A stretch of DNA of 64,000 bases from DATBHW01 sp035307385 (GCA_035307385.1 DATGID010000110.1:1-64000), one strand, 5' to 3'. Counted from the first letter of the stretch, positions 34,125-43,263 are shown. Notes: generated by a model not told the origin, from the sequence alone. A program made the numbers and translations.

Positions 34125-34490
34125 TCATGAGTGCCCCAACGCCCGATCTATGATTTCATCCAGCCCGGCTACCTGTTCGCGTTCCAGGGTGCGCGCGCCG
34201 ATGTCATGCAGATATTCCTGGGCCTCCTTGCGGGTCCAGCGTTCCTCCAACGTCAGCCGAATTACCTGGCGCGTTTGCGGGCGCAGCTTTTCGATAGACG
34301 CCGTAAGCTGCGCTCGTGTCACCACGACGGTGGGCGTGCCCGCCGTCAGCCCTAGCAATTCCAATTGGCTGTTCGCCTCCGTGCGCGGGGTGGCGCGCAA
34401 AAACTCACGCAGCCGATGGCGATTTTCCGCGCGCTGGGCATCGGCTGGCGCGGTAGGGGGACGGCTGATACGCGGAGGTTGTTGGCCCAT
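34125..34490 (-). CDS. Small helix-turn-helix protein of the terminase module
   Basis: A 121-residue basic protein with a sigma-region-4-like helical segment, LRPQTRQVIRLTLEERWTRK followed by EAQEYLHDIGARTLEREQV. It is immediately downstream (45 bases) of the terminase gene on the same strand. By position it could be a small terminase subunit or a phage-type late transcription factor; sequence alone does not decide. The N-terminus is Pro/Arg-rich and likely disordered. Confidence 0.6.
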   Translation of the reverse strand: MGQQPPRISRPPTAPADAQRAENRHRLREFLRATPRTEANSQLELLGLTAGTPTVVVTRAQLTASIEKLRPQTRQVIRLTLEERWTRKEAQEYLHDIGARTLEREQVAGLDEIIDRALGHS

Positions 34491-34535
34491 TGGAATTGTC
34501 CTCTCTTCACAGCAATAATTTCAAAAATCGACATA

Positions 34536-36050
34536 TTAATAACTCCCGTCTTTATAGGCCCGGCGCGGCACAATGAGTTTGCTGGCTGCGGGCGTGGCAA
34601 CCGCCCGCGCCGCGCGCACGCACAGCGCCGCCGACATCAGATAATCATCATGGCCTTTGTCAGCCGGAACAAAAAAATTGAGCATTTGCCCTGGCAGATG
34701 CAGGCTGCGCGCCTGCCGCGCCTCATCCCAGAAGTGGCGGCTTTCCGACGAGCCATCGTCGGCGTACATCTTCAGCCGCCCGGTATTCACGGCGGCCAGC
34801 AAGTCCCAGCCCAGCGTTGATTTGCTGGCCCGCGTAAACTGAAAGCGCTCCACCACCTGGCTGCCCAGCGCATCAGTGAGCCAGGCCGCCAGCCCCGCGC
34901 CGATGCCGCTGGCATCAATGACAACACGCGCGCACGGCCAGACGCCGCGCAGCAAATCGCGCAGGCGCAGATATTGCTCGCGGTATTCCATGCCGACCCA
35001 TTCGTAATGCTCGACAATGCGCGCGGAAACCGCGCCGGGCATCTGGGCATCGCGCTCCACCTCCGCAATCGTGACCACGGTGGCATCGCGCTGGGGATGG
35101 GCCAGCGCCTCGCGACCATCCAGACCTTCCACGCCTTCATCAGCGCCCGCCACGTCCACGCCTGCCACATAGAGCGCCGGGTGACCGCCCGGCATGCGCG
35201 GGCCATGCAGCCGGGGTTCGGTCCCGCGCAGTTGCTCAAGCTGGGCCGCCGTAAAGAGCCGATCTTGCTCGGCCAGCGGCTCCAGCAGATACTGCGTGCG
35301 AATCATCGGATGGGTCAGGCCCAGCCGCTCAATTTCCGTTTCCACATACGCCTTGTAGTCGGGATTGAACTCCGCCAGCGCCGTCCAGGGAAACTCGAAG
35401 TGGCGCTTTGCCGGTCCCTTTGGCGCGCGGCGCGTTCCGGCCAGTTTAGCGGCCCGCGCCTCCAGTTCCAGATTCTGCTGCTTCTGATGCTCCAGCAGGG
35501 TTTCGCCCGTCCAGGCGGTGCCATAAAGCACTGTTGTGGCGTTGGTGCTCGCGCCCATGGGACGGAAGTCGCGGAGATATTTTGCCTCGTCGACCTCCTG
35601 CGCCTCATCTATTTCCAACAGCGGGTGCGCGGTTGCCCCCACGACGTTAGCCGTCTCGTTCGCTGAATAAAAGGCGATGAATCCGTCGCCCATCTGAATG
35701 ATGTGCCCTTCGCGCTCGCGCCAGGCGTAGCGCTCCGGCTCTGCCTCTCGCGCCGCGCTGAGCACCTGCCGCAAGCGGCGCTTGCTGAGCAAGCCCTGCG
35801 GGCGCAGCGTGGGGCTGGCTTTGACCAGGCTCACCCTGTCCTCTTGCAACGCCCCCAGCAGCCAGGCTTCCAACTGCGCCGAAAGCTCATTCTTGCCCAT
35901 CTGGCGGGCCATCATCACCGTAAAAATCGCGCCCTCGCGCCGCTCAATCGACGCGAGAATAGCGCGTGCCACTTCCATCTGATAGGTGCGCAGCGGCCTC
36001 TGAGCCACGCTGCGGCTGAACTCCTCAAACTGCGCCTCGGTCATCGTCAT
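34536..36050 (-). CDS. Phage-type terminase large subunit
   Basis: A 504-residue terminase-like protein with an N-terminal ATPase and C-terminal nuclease domain. The Walker A-like motif is MMARQMGKNE (about 49-58), an accepted terminase variant. Walker B is LLEIDEAQEV (about 150-159). The RNase H-like nuclease residues appear in VAGVDVAGADEG, VVIDASGIGAGL, and GHDDYLMSAAL. In phages this enzyme cuts and packages DNA. I start it at 36050 because GGAGAG lies six bases upstream; the ATG at 36068 has none. No portal, capsid or tail genes are nearby, so this is an isolated module rather than a complete prophage. Confidence 0.82.
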   Translation of the reverse strand: MTMTEAQFEEFSRSVAQRPLRTYQMEVARAILASIERREGAIFTVMMARQMGKNELSAQLEAWLLGALQEDRVSLVKASPTLRPQGLLSKRRLRQVLSAAREAEPERYAWREREGHIIQMGDGFIAFYSANETANVVGATAHPLLEIDEAQEVDEAKYLRDFRPMGASTNATTVLYGTAWTGETLLEHQKQQNLELEARAAKLAGTRRAPKGPAKRHFEFPWTALAEFNPDYKAYVETEIERLGLTHPMIRTQYLLEPLAEQDRLFTAAQLEQLRGTEPRLHGPRMPGGHPALYVAGVDVAGADEGVEGLDGREALAHPQRDATVVTIAEVERDAQMPGAVSARIVEHYEWVGMEYREQYLRLRDLLRGVWPCARVVIDASGIGAGLAAWLTDALGSQVVERFQFTRASKSTLGWDLLAAVNTGRLKMYADDGSSESRHFWDEARQARSLHLPGQMLNFFVPADKGHDDYLMSAALCVRAARAVATPAASKLIVPRRAYKDGSY

Positions 36051-36085
36051 CACCCGCTCTCCATCCACACACAGTCGCGCTTCAC

Positions 36086-36751
36086 CTACTCGTCCGTCTG
36101 GTCCTCCTGCTCGGTTACCAGGTTCACCTTGCGGTGGCGCGCCGTTTCGCGCATGCGGGCCACCACGGGATGCGGCATATCCGTTTCGGTATAGCCGGGG
36201 CAGGGCAGTCCCACATTCAAGGCAATCTTATTGAAGGCAAAATCGTAGACGGTGGTGCGCCCGTGCCAATAGCCCAGGCGGCATTCCATCAGCCGCACCT
36301 CGCGGCCATTGAGCATGGCGACCTCGCCGCGCACTTCGCGCGCATAGACGCAATCGCGGCAAGGCCCGCCCGTTGGTTTTTCCACACGCACCAACGCCTG
36401 GCGCTCGCGTGGACGCGGAGACCAGCACAAGACCTTGCAGGCGTCATAGCCGACGCAGCCGGTATAGCGCTTGCCATCCTGGATGCACGGAAACACCCGC
36501 CCGGCGCGCTCGGCTTTCAGATCGCGTACCTCGACCTCGCGCGGCTTCGCCGGAACGCGCAGCAGGGCTGCCTCGTGTTCCGGCTGCGAAGTCGTTTCCT
36601 CAGGCTCTTCAGCGACATCCGTATCAGGCGGCACATCGGCATCCGGGCTACAGGGCGCAGCCAGACGCGCACGCCCACGCTCGATGACCAGCCGCCGCTT
36701 GAGACCGCCTTCCGGCCCGCTTCCTCCATCCGCCAAATCATCCCCAGCCAT
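36086..36751 (-). CDS. Cys-rich protein of unknown function in the terminase module
   Basis: A 221-residue protein whose first 75 residues are acidic and Pro-rich. The rest contains eight or more Cys: FPCIQDG, YTGCVGYDACKVLCWSPRP, GGPCRDCVYAREV, MECRLGYWHG, GLPCPGY. This looks like a metal-binding domain (zinc or iron-sulfur). GAAAGGAG lies nine bases before the ATG. It is 35 bases upstream of the terminase on the same strand and starts the operon. It is not a recognised phage family. Confidence 0.65.
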   Translation of the reverse strand: MAGDDLADGGSGPEGGLKRRLVIERGRARLAAPCSPDADVPPDTDVAEEPEETTSQPEHEAALLRVPAKPREVEVRDLKAERAGRVFPCIQDGKRYTGCVGYDACKVLCWSPRPRERQALVRVEKPTGGPCRDCVYAREVRGEVAMLNGREVRLMECRLGYWHGRTTVYDFAFNKIALNVGLPCPGYTETDMPHPVVARMRETARHRKVNLVTEQEDQTDE

Positions 36752-36928
36752 AGTCTCTCTCTCCTTTCGCGCAACACGAAGAACAAGCCACTTCTTATAC
36801 TAGAACAAAAGTTCTATATTGTCAAGAGAGGAAACGGGCGATCATCCACAGAAGTCACAACCTGCTATTGGGCGTTAGACAAGCGCGATGAGAGGTGGTA
36901 GCATGAGCAGTGCTGAGGAGGAACACGC

Positions 36929-37855
36929 ATGCACAATGACCGCAACTCGCGCCTGGCGCGCGCCCTGGTCTCGCTGGAGGGCCTTTCGATTGGCGACGGC
37001 CTGGGCGAGCGCTTCTTCTTTCGCGGCACGCAAGCGCATGTGATGATTGCGCGCCGCGAACTGCCGCCGCGCCGTTGGGACTATACCGACGATACGCGCA
37101 TGGCGCTTTCCATCGTCGCCATCCTGCACGAATATGACGCCATCGATCAAGACGCGCTGGCGCTGCACTTCGCTAAACTCTATGCCGAAGAGCCGCGCCG
37201 TGGCTATGGCCCGGCCATGCATGGCCTGCTGGCAGATATTCACCTGGGCGAGTCCTGGCGGGATGCCGCGCCCGCGCTCTTTGGCGGCAAGGGGTCATTT
37301 GGCAACGGCGCGGCTATGCGCATCGCGCCGCTGGGCGCGTACTTTGCCGACGATGTGGAGCGCGCCGCCAGCGAGGCTGAACGCTCCGCCGTCGTGACGC
37401 ATGCCCACCCCGAAGCCGCTGCGGGCGCGATTGCCGTCGCGGTGGCTGCGGCCTATGCTATCCGCTGGAGCGAGGCAGGAACTGCCCCTGACCGGCGCTC
37501 GTTCATCGATGCCATTCTGCCGCATGTGCCCGCCAGCCAGACACGCGACGGCATCCAGGCTGCCCGCGGCCTGCCCGAAGACGCGGGTGTCGATGAGGCG
37601 GTGGCACGGCTGGGCAATGGCAGCCAAATCTCCGCTCAGGATACGGTGCCCTTTGTGCTCTGGTGCGCAACGCAGCATCTGGACGATTTTGAGGCCGCGA
37701 TCTGGACAACACTGGCAGGCGAAGGCGACATCGATACGAACGCCGCGATGGTCGGCGGCATCATTGCGCCAGCCGTTGGCCTGGAGGGCATCCCGTCTGC
37801 CTGGCGCGACGCCCGCGAATCCCTGCCCGACTGGCTGCCCAAGCCTTCGGCGTGA
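36929..37855 (+). CDS. ADP-ribosylglycohydrolase family protein
   Basis: A 308-residue protein of the DraG/ADP-ribosylhydrolase family, which removes ADP-ribose from modified proteins or nucleic acids using two metal ions. Family motifs are GLSIGDGLGERFF (about 18-30), YTDDTRMALS (about 53-62), NGAAMRIAPLG, VVTHAHPEAAAGA, and GEGDIDTNAAMVGGIIA near the C-terminus with the metal-binding Asp residues. GAGGAG lies eight bases before the ATG. It follows the terminase operon divergently, and an MFS gene follows 39 bases downstream. With NADAR and PnuC-NadR nearby, NAD or ADP-ribose handling is a theme of this region. Confidence 0.88.
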   Translation: MHNDRNSRLARALVSLEGLSIGDGLGERFFFRGTQAHVMIARRELPPRRWDYTDDTRMALSIVAILHEYDAIDQDALALHFAKLYAEEPRRGYGPAMHGLLADIHLGESWRDAAPALFGGKGSFGNGAAMRIAPLGAYFADDVERAASEAERSAVVTHAHPEAAAGAIAVAVAAAYAIRWSEAGTAPDRRSFIDAILPHVPASQTRDGIQAARGLPEDAGVDEAVARLGNGSQISAQDTVPFVLWCATQHLDDFEAAIWTTLAGEGDIDTNAAMVGGIIAPAVGLEGIPSAWRDARESLPDWLPKPSA

Positions 37856-37894
37856 TAGCATAAGTGAGACCGCATTTGAGAGACTGGAGCCTTC

Positions 37895-39175
37895 ATGTCC
37901 GTTGAGCGTGCGCCTGCCGAAGCTGGCTCGCTCTGGCGGGACCGAGCGTTTTTGCTGTTCTGGTCGGGGCGCGCCGTGACGCTGCTGGGCACAGCTATCA
38001 CCAAAGTGGTGCTGCCCATTCTGGTCTATCGCCTCACAGGATCGGCACTGCTGACCTCGCTCTTGACGACGCTGGAGGTGCTGCCCTATTTCGCGTTCGG
38101 TCTCTTTGCCGGGGCGCTGGCTGATCGCGTGAATCGACGAAGGCTGATGGTTGGCAGCGACCTGCTCAATACGCTTTTGCTCGCCAGCATTCCGCTGGCC
38201 GCGCGGCTGAACGCGCTCACCGTCGCGCAGCTTTTTGGCGTTGCGCTGCTGTCGGCGTCGGCCTTCGTCTGGTTCGATGCCGCCGATTTCGGGGCGCTGC
38301 CCACGCTGGTGGGGCGCGAACGCATCGTGGCCGCCAACAGCGCCGTCTGGACGACCAGCACCTTGATCGATATTGTCGGCCCGGGCGTCGGCGGCGCGCT
38401 GGCGGCCTTCATTGGCCCGGCGCAAACCCTCAGCGCCGACGCGCTGAGCTATCTTGTTTCCGCCGCGTCGTTGATGCTGCTGCCGCGCGCTCTCAACAGT
38501 ATCCGGCAAGGGGCAGGCGAAGGCCAGCCAGCGCGGCAGTTATTGGGAGGCATCCGCGAAGGCATCGGCTTCATCTGGCAGCATCGCGTGGTGCGCGCGC
38601 TGACGCTGCTGGGCTTTGGCAACAGCTTCACGGGCGGCGCGGTCTTCGGCCTGCTGGTGGTGTATACCGTGCAGGGTTTGGGCATCCCTGTGACGGATGG
38701 GCGCATTGGCCTGCTCTTCACGGCGGGCGGCATCGGCGCGCTGCTGGCGAGCCTGCTGCTGCCACCGATCACCAAACGCCTGCCGGTGGGATGGGTCACG
38801 TTGCTGGCGATGGGTGTCAATCTGCTGTGTTTGCTGGGGCTGGTGACTGCGCCCTTCTTCGCGCTGGCCTTCGTGCTCTTTACCTGCTGGGAAATGAGCT
38901 ATGTGTTCGTCACGACTAACGGCATCACCCTGCGCCAGTTGGTCACGCCAGAGCATCTGCTCAGCCGCGTCAACACCTACGCGCGCATGGTCGCCTGGGG
39001 TGGTTCGCCCTTCGGGGCTATCGTGGGCGGGCTGTTGGCCCAATGGATGCCCATCCGCGTGACCTATCTGCTGGTTGCGGTGGGTGTCTTGCTCAGCTTC
39101 GCTATCGGCTGGTTTTCGCCCTTGCGCGAGCGCACATTGGCGCGGGAACTGGCTGAACCGCCCGCGCCCGTCTAG
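37895..39175 (+). CDS. MFS transporter
   Basis: A 426-residue major facilitator protein with 12 predicted helices. The cytoplasmic loop 2-3 motif is GALADRVNRRRLM, a close match to the MFS signature. The second half starts near residue 215. The family and the presence of GVGGALAAFIGPAQ resemble drug or siderophore exporters (MFS_3-like), but the substrate is open. TGGAG lies six bases before the ATG. It follows the ADP-ribosylglycohydrolase by 39 bases; its last four bases overlap the convergent GNAT gene. Confidence 0.86.
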   Translation: MSVERAPAEAGSLWRDRAFLLFWSGRAVTLLGTAITKVVLPILVYRLTGSALLTSLLTTLEVLPYFAFGLFAGALADRVNRRRLMVGSDLLNTLLLASIPLAARLNALTVAQLFGVALLSASAFVWFDAADFGALPTLVGRERIVAANSAVWTTSTLIDIVGPGVGGALAAFIGPAQTLSADALSYLVSAASLMLLPRALNSIRQGAGEGQPARQLLGGIREGIGFIWQHRVVRALTLLGFGNSFTGGAVFGLLVVYTVQGLGIPVTDGRIGLLFTAGGIGALLASLLLPPITKRLPVGWVTLLAMGVNLLCLLGLVTAPFFALAFVLFTCWEMSYVFVTTNGITLRQLVTPEHLLSRVNTYARMVAWGGSPFGAIVGGLLAQWMPIRVTYLLVAVGVLLSFAIGWFSPLRERTLARELAEPPAPV

Positions 39176-40140
39176 CGCTGTTCTCCTGGCAGCATCTTCT
39201 CATAGAGGGCATGCTGGATGGTGACACGCATGCCAACGCCCGCGTACACGCGGCTTGCTCCCGTCAGGCTCTCGGAATCTACGCTCAAATGCGCCGTTTG
39301 TTTGCCCCGCTGCGCAAACGCCTGAAAGCAATGCAGCAGCAGCGCGCGGGCCAGTCCGCGCCGTCTCCAGGGTCGACGGACGCCTAATTGATCGATAGTG
39401 CCCATCTCCCCGAATTCTACACACAACGCGAACCCAACAACAGTGTCTCCCGCGCAGGCCAGAAAGGCCAGCGTGGGATCAAACGAGTTCGGCACAAAGA
39501 CATCATGCGCCCAGGTCTCGAAGGTCTGCCGGGTATAGCCCCAGGTATCTTGAAACACCTCGCTGAACACCTCGAACAGCGCTTGCTCGTCCTTTCCTGG
39601 GATAAATGTGCGAATCCTGATGCCCTCCGGCCAGACGAGGACGGGCGGTGAGGTCAACAAATCCAGTTCCATATCCCAGAAGTGCCGCACCACCCCATAG
39701 CCCTCGCGCTCCAGCAGATGGGCTTCTGCCTCATTGATCGGCTTGACCAGACAAAACGAACGCATCGTCACCGGTGCATTGGTTTGAAGCTGCGCCGTCT
39801 GTGCTTGCGCACGCGCCGTCGCCAGGCGCAGCAGATGCGTCCCAATCCCTTGGCGACGATACGTGGGATGAACGCCCCCATTCGTCAAAAAGCTATTCTC
39901 CTCGTCCCGCATCACGTGGATATATCCGATAGGCCGATCATCGGCGGTAACCACCAGCCAGGCGTCGGATGCCAGATCGAAATCGGGCGCGGTCCACACC
40001 GTCCGAATCGACTCAAGCGACTGGTTGGGTTGCCCATATCTTGGGATGTCAAAACTGTTGTACAGGTCGAGCACCCCTTCAAGATCAGCCAGCGTCACCC
40101 GACGCGCTCGCAGCATACCGGAGAGGGGAGGAACGATCAT
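39172..40140 (-). CDS. Double-domain GNAT acetyltransferase
   Basis: A 322-residue protein with two GNAT domains in tandem. The N-terminal CoA-binding loop is VHPTYRRQGIGTHLLR (about 97-112). The C-terminal one is LGVRRPWRRRGLARALLL (about 250-267). This layout occurs in mycothiol synthase MshD and in several uncharacterised pairs; MshD assignment is not supported without more evidence. The ATG at 40140 has AAAAGGA seven bases upstream, and the longer frame to 40290 overlaps the opposite-strand promoter. Its target amine is unknown. Confidence 0.83.
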   Translation of the reverse strand: MIVPPLSGMLRARRVTLADLEGVLDLYNSFDIPRYGQPNQSLESIRTVWTAPDFDLASDAWLVVTADDRPIGYIHVMRDEENSFLTNGGVHPTYRRQGIGTHLLRLATARAQAQTAQLQTNAPVTMRSFCLVKPINEAEAHLLEREGYGVVRHFWDMELDLLTSPPVLVWPEGIRIRTFIPGKDEQALFEVFSEVFQDTWGYTRQTFETWAHDVFVPNSFDPTLAFLACAGDTVVGFALCVEFGEMGTIDQLGVRRPWRRRGLARALLLHCFQAFAQRGKQTAHLSVDSESLTGASRVYAGVGMRVTIQHALYEKMLPGEQR

Positions 40141-40235
40141 GCTTTTTTCCTTTTCGCATTTTGGCGTATTGTATGTCGTGGCAACCTCAACCGCAACCTG
40201 CATGTGAGCGCCATGCCCAGGAAAGAAGTGGCGTG

Positions 40236-40265
40236 TTGACAAAATCCATCCCCTCCGCGTACCAT
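40236..40265 (+). promoter_or_regulatory. Predicted promoter for the pnuC-nadR operon
   Basis: TTGACA (40236-40241), 18-base spacer, TACCAT (40260-40265). It lies about 100 bases before the pnuC start codon. No recognised riboswitch is seen in the leader. Confidence 0.5.
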
Positions 40266-40362
40266 CATGCTGAAGCGAGCGAGAGGGCACACGGCACGCG
40301 CAAAGAAGACAGCGATTCTGCCCGCTGCATCAGCCGGGCACAGAGAAAGGCCACATCACCGC

Positions 40363-41046
40363 ATGAAGAAGGTTCTCGGCTATAGTCTGTCGGTCTTGAT
40401 TTCCCTGGCGCTCATCCTGGCCTCGTGGTTCAATCTTGCCCCAATGAGCGAGATCGAGGTCTTTGGCTTCATCAGCGGCGCGCTCAGTGTCTGGCTGACG
40501 GTTAAGGTCAACATCTGGAACTGGCCGGTCGGCATCGCCAACAGCGCGTTTTATGTGGTCGTCTTTTTCACCTCGCAGCTTTACGCAGACATGGCCTTGC
40601 AGATCGTCTATATCGTCCTGGGGTTTCTGGGCTGGTACTGGTGGCTGCACGGGGGCAACAATCGCACCGAACTGCCCATCGAGCACGTCACGCTGCGGCT
40701 GAGCGCGGTCTTGCTGGTGCTGCTGGCGCTGGGCACCTGGGGCGAAACGGTCTTCCTCCAGGGCATTCAAGACTCCGCGCCCTTTTGGGACGCGCTGACA
40801 ACGGCCATGAGCCTGGTCGCGCAGTTCCTCTTGACCAAGAAATTGATTGAAAACTGGTATGTTTGGATTTCGGTGGATGTGATCTACATCGGCCTGTACA
40901 TCTATAAACATCTCTATCTCACCAGCGTGCTCTACGCGCTCTTTCTCGCCATGTGCGTGACGGGCCTGCTGCACTGGCGCGCCACGATGCGCCAGCAGGC
41001 CGCGCTTCCGGAAGCCGTCCCCGCTGGGGGTCTGGTCAATGGCTAG
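40363..41046 (+). CDS. pnuC: PnuC family nicotinamide riboside transporter
   Basis: A 227-residue integral membrane protein with about seven helices, of the PnuC family that takes up nicotinamide riboside by facilitated diffusion. Family signs are VKVNIWNWPVGIANSAFYVVV (split here into VKVNIWNWPVGIANSA and FYVVV), LGFLGWYWWLHGG, and WGETVFLQ. ENWYVWISVDVIYIGLYIYK matches the conserved C-terminal WxxWxxxD segment. The start at 40363 gives a normal N-terminus; GAAAGG lies 12 bases upstream, slightly far. It overlaps nadR by eight bases, so the transporter and the trapping kinase are coupled. Confidence 0.9.
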   Translation: MKKVLGYSLSVLISLALILASWFNLAPMSEIEVFGFISGALSVWLTVKVNIWNWPVGIANSAFYVVVFFTSQLYADMALQIVYIVLGFLGWYWWLHGGNNRTELPIEHVTLRLSAVLLVLLALGTWGETVFLQGIQDSAPFWDALTTAMSLVAQFLLTKKLIENWYVWISVDVIYIGLYIYKHLYLTSVLYALFLAMCVTGLLHWRATMRQQAALPEAVPAGGLVNG

Positions 41047-42010
41047 AAACGGGCTGGTCATCGGCAAGTTCTATCCGCCGCATCGCGGGCATAAATATCT
41101 GATCGACACAGCGCAGGGCCAGGTCGAGCATCTGGTGGTGCTGGTCTGCGACGACCCGCGCCAATCGATCCCAGCCACGTTGCGCGCCGAGTGGCTGCGC
41201 GAGATTCACCCCGGCGCGGACGTGCAAGTCATCCCCGACACGGTGGCCGATGACGATTCGCCCGGCTGGGCCGACTACACGCGCCGCTGGCTGGGCTATT
41301 CGCCGGATGTTGTGTTCACTTCGGAAGATTACGGCGTGGCTTACGCGCATTATCTCGGCTGCGAGCATGTTTCGGTGGACCGCGAGCGCCGCCACGTGCC
41401 TATCTCCGGCACGGCCATTCGCGCTAATCCGCTGGCCCATTGGGATTACCTGGAACCGTGCGTGCGGGCTTATTTCGCCAAACGCATTTGCGTGCTGGGC
41501 GCGGAATCCACCGGCACCACGACGATGGCCCAGGCGCTGGCCGAGCATTACCAGACGGTGTGGGTGCCGGAATATGGCCGCGACTATTGGGTGGAGCGTG
41601 TGTTGTATGCCAGCGACCACACCTGGCAGACCAGCGAGTTTGTGCATATCGCCACGCGGCAATGCCAGATGGAAGATGAAGCCGCCCGCCAATGCAATCG
41701 CCTCTTGATGTGCGACACCGACGCCTTTGCCACCAGCGTCTGGCACGAGCGCTATCTGGGCCAGCGCTCGCCGGAAGTGGAGGCTGTGGCCGCCACCCGC
41801 GAGTATGCCCTGACGCTGCTGACGGATGTAGATATTCCTTTTGTGCAGGATGGCACGCGCGATGGTGAATACATTCGCCACGGCATGCACCGCCGCTTTG
41901 AAGAACGGCTGGCGGAAGCGGGCCGCCCCTATATCCTGCTTTCCGGCTCACATGCCGCGCGCCTGGAAAAAGCCACCGCCGCCATCGATGCACTGTTGAC
42001 AGCAGAATAG
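41039..42010 (+). CDS. nadR: NadR-type NMN adenylyltransferase / ribosylnicotinamide kinase
   Basis: A 323-residue bifunctional NadR-like enzyme without an N-terminal repressor domain. Residues 1-150 form the NMN adenylyltransferase, with VIGKFYPPHRGHKYLI (His-x2-His) and VPISGTAIRANPLAHW. Residues 151-323 form the ribosylnicotinamide kinase; its P-loop reads GAESTGTTTMAQ (154-165), with Thr160 where a Walker A Lys is normal, a variation I recall in actinobacterial relatives. It phosphorylates incoming nicotinamide riboside to NMN and converts it to NAD. It overlaps pnuC by eight bases, the classical transport-and-trap arrangement. Confidence 0.88.
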   Translation: MARNGLVIGKFYPPHRGHKYLIDTAQGQVEHLVVLVCDDPRQSIPATLRAEWLREIHPGADVQVIPDTVADDDSPGWADYTRRWLGYSPDVVFTSEDYGVAYAHYLGCEHVSVDRERRHVPISGTAIRANPLAHWDYLEPCVRAYFAKRICVLGAESTGTTTMAQALAEHYQTVWVPEYGRDYWVERVLYASDHTWQTSEFVHIATRQCQMEDEAARQCNRLLMCDTDAFATSVWHERYLGQRSPEVEAVAATREYALTLLTDVDIPFVQDGTRDGEYIRHGMHRRFEERLAEAGRPYILLSGSHAARLEKATAAIDALLTAE

Positions 42011-42093
42011 TTGACAACCACTCCCTTTTCCGCGTACTATCAGCCGGTAGCGAGTGAGACTCTGCTGCTTGCGCACGAAGGGACGAGGAGCGC

Positions 42094-43197
42094 ATGCCCG
42101 ATTCAGTCGAACAGCGCCTTGCAACAACGCTCTGCACCTATCGCGGCCATTCCAGTTGGATGGAGGCCGTCGCCTGGTCGCCTGACAGCACGCGCCTGGC
42201 TTCTGGCTCCTGGGACCGCACGGTGCAGGTCTGGAACGCCAGCAGCGGCGAAACCATCGCCACCTATCGCGGGCACAGCAAAATCATCCAGGCCGTCGCC
42301 TGGTCGCCTGATGGGGCGAAAATCGCCTCCACCGATCAAAGTTATCCCGGCAGAGTGCAGGTCTGGGACGCCGCCACCGGCGAAGAAATCATTGCCTTCT
42401 ATGGGGATACTGCGTTCGTCTACGATCTGGCCTGGTCGCCCGACGGCACGCGCATTGCCTCCACCGGCAGCATGTTCGAGCGGCTGGTGCATGTGTGGGA
42501 TGCCCAGACCGGCGAGCAGCTTTTGACGTATCGCGACCACCCCAGCGCCGTGTGTAAGGTGGCCTGGTCGCCCGACAGCGCGCGCATTGTTTCCGCCAGC
42601 CGGGAACCGGACGGCACTATCCAGATTTGGGACGCCAGCAGCGGCGAAACGCTGCTTACATTCAGCCAGGAAAAAGACTGGACGGGCGCGTGCGCTGTCG
42701 CGTGGTCGCCCAACGGCAAGCGCATTGCCGCCGCCACGTCCGGCACGGCCCGGGTGCAGGTCTGGGACGCCAGCCGGGGCAGGCGGATTGCCACCTCTCT
42801 GCATGGCGCATCTTCGGTTGCCTGGTCAGCCGATAGCCAGCGCATCGCTTCAGCCACCGGCATCACTAATCCACGCGAGTATCTTTCCGATGACGACTAC
42901 GATGGCCCGCCGCCTGACTCGCTGACCTGGAAAATGATGGGCGGCGAAAAGGTCTGGAAAAAATACGTGGAGAGCCAGCTTCGCGACCCCCGCCGCATCC
43001 ACAACAAAACCTGTATCGCCCGCGAAACCAAAGTGCGCGGCCCGGCAGTGCTCGTGTGGGACGCTGCCACCGGCGCTGACATTTTCGTCTGCGCGCCCCA
43101 TGCCGACGCGATCAAAGCTGTGGCCTGGTCGCCCGATGGCACGCGCATTGCCTCGGCCAGTGTTGATCGAACGGTGCAAGTCTCTCAGGCGCTCTAA
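42094..43197 (+). CDS. WD40-repeat beta-propeller protein
   Basis: A 367-residue WD40 protein without a signal peptide or membrane segment, so probably cytoplasmic. Repeats are plain, for example VAWSPDSTRLASGSWDRTVQ followed by VWNASSGETIATYRGHS, AVAWSPDGAKIAS, LAWSPDGTRIAS, KVAWSPDSARIVSAS, and a last AVAWSPDGTRIASASVDRTV. About seven blades, with a 50-residue insertion near 255-310 that is less regular (PPPDSLTWKMMGGEKVWKKY). It is a scaffold for protein contacts; the partner is unknown. GAGGAG lies close to the ATG, and AAGGGA is further away. Confidence 0.86.
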   Translation: MPDSVEQRLATTLCTYRGHSSWMEAVAWSPDSTRLASGSWDRTVQVWNASSGETIATYRGHSKIIQAVAWSPDGAKIASTDQSYPGRVQVWDAATGEEIIAFYGDTAFVYDLAWSPDGTRIASTGSMFERLVHVWDAQTGEQLLTYRDHPSAVCKVAWSPDSARIVSASREPDGTIQIWDASSGETLLTFSQEKDWTGACAVAWSPNGKRIAAATSGTARVQVWDASRGRRIATSLHGASSVAWSADSQRIASATGITNPREYLSDDDYDGPPPDSLTWKMMGGEKVWKKYVESQLRDPRRIHNKTCIARETKVRGPAVLVWDAATGADIFVCAPHADAIKAVAWSPDGTRIASASVDRTVQVSQAL

Positions 43198-43263
43198 CAG
43201 CGTCTGCTTTGCGAATCGTCAATCCCCCAAATGGGCTATATTTTGGTAGTAACTCCCCGGAAC

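Noticed and set aside
34536..36050. A complete prophage around the terminase
   Set aside because: No portal, capsid, tail, lysis or integrase genes are present on either side within the window.
40266..40362. Possible NAD-sensing riboswitch in the pnuC leader
   Set aside because: I could not match it to any known NAD riboswitch layout by eye.
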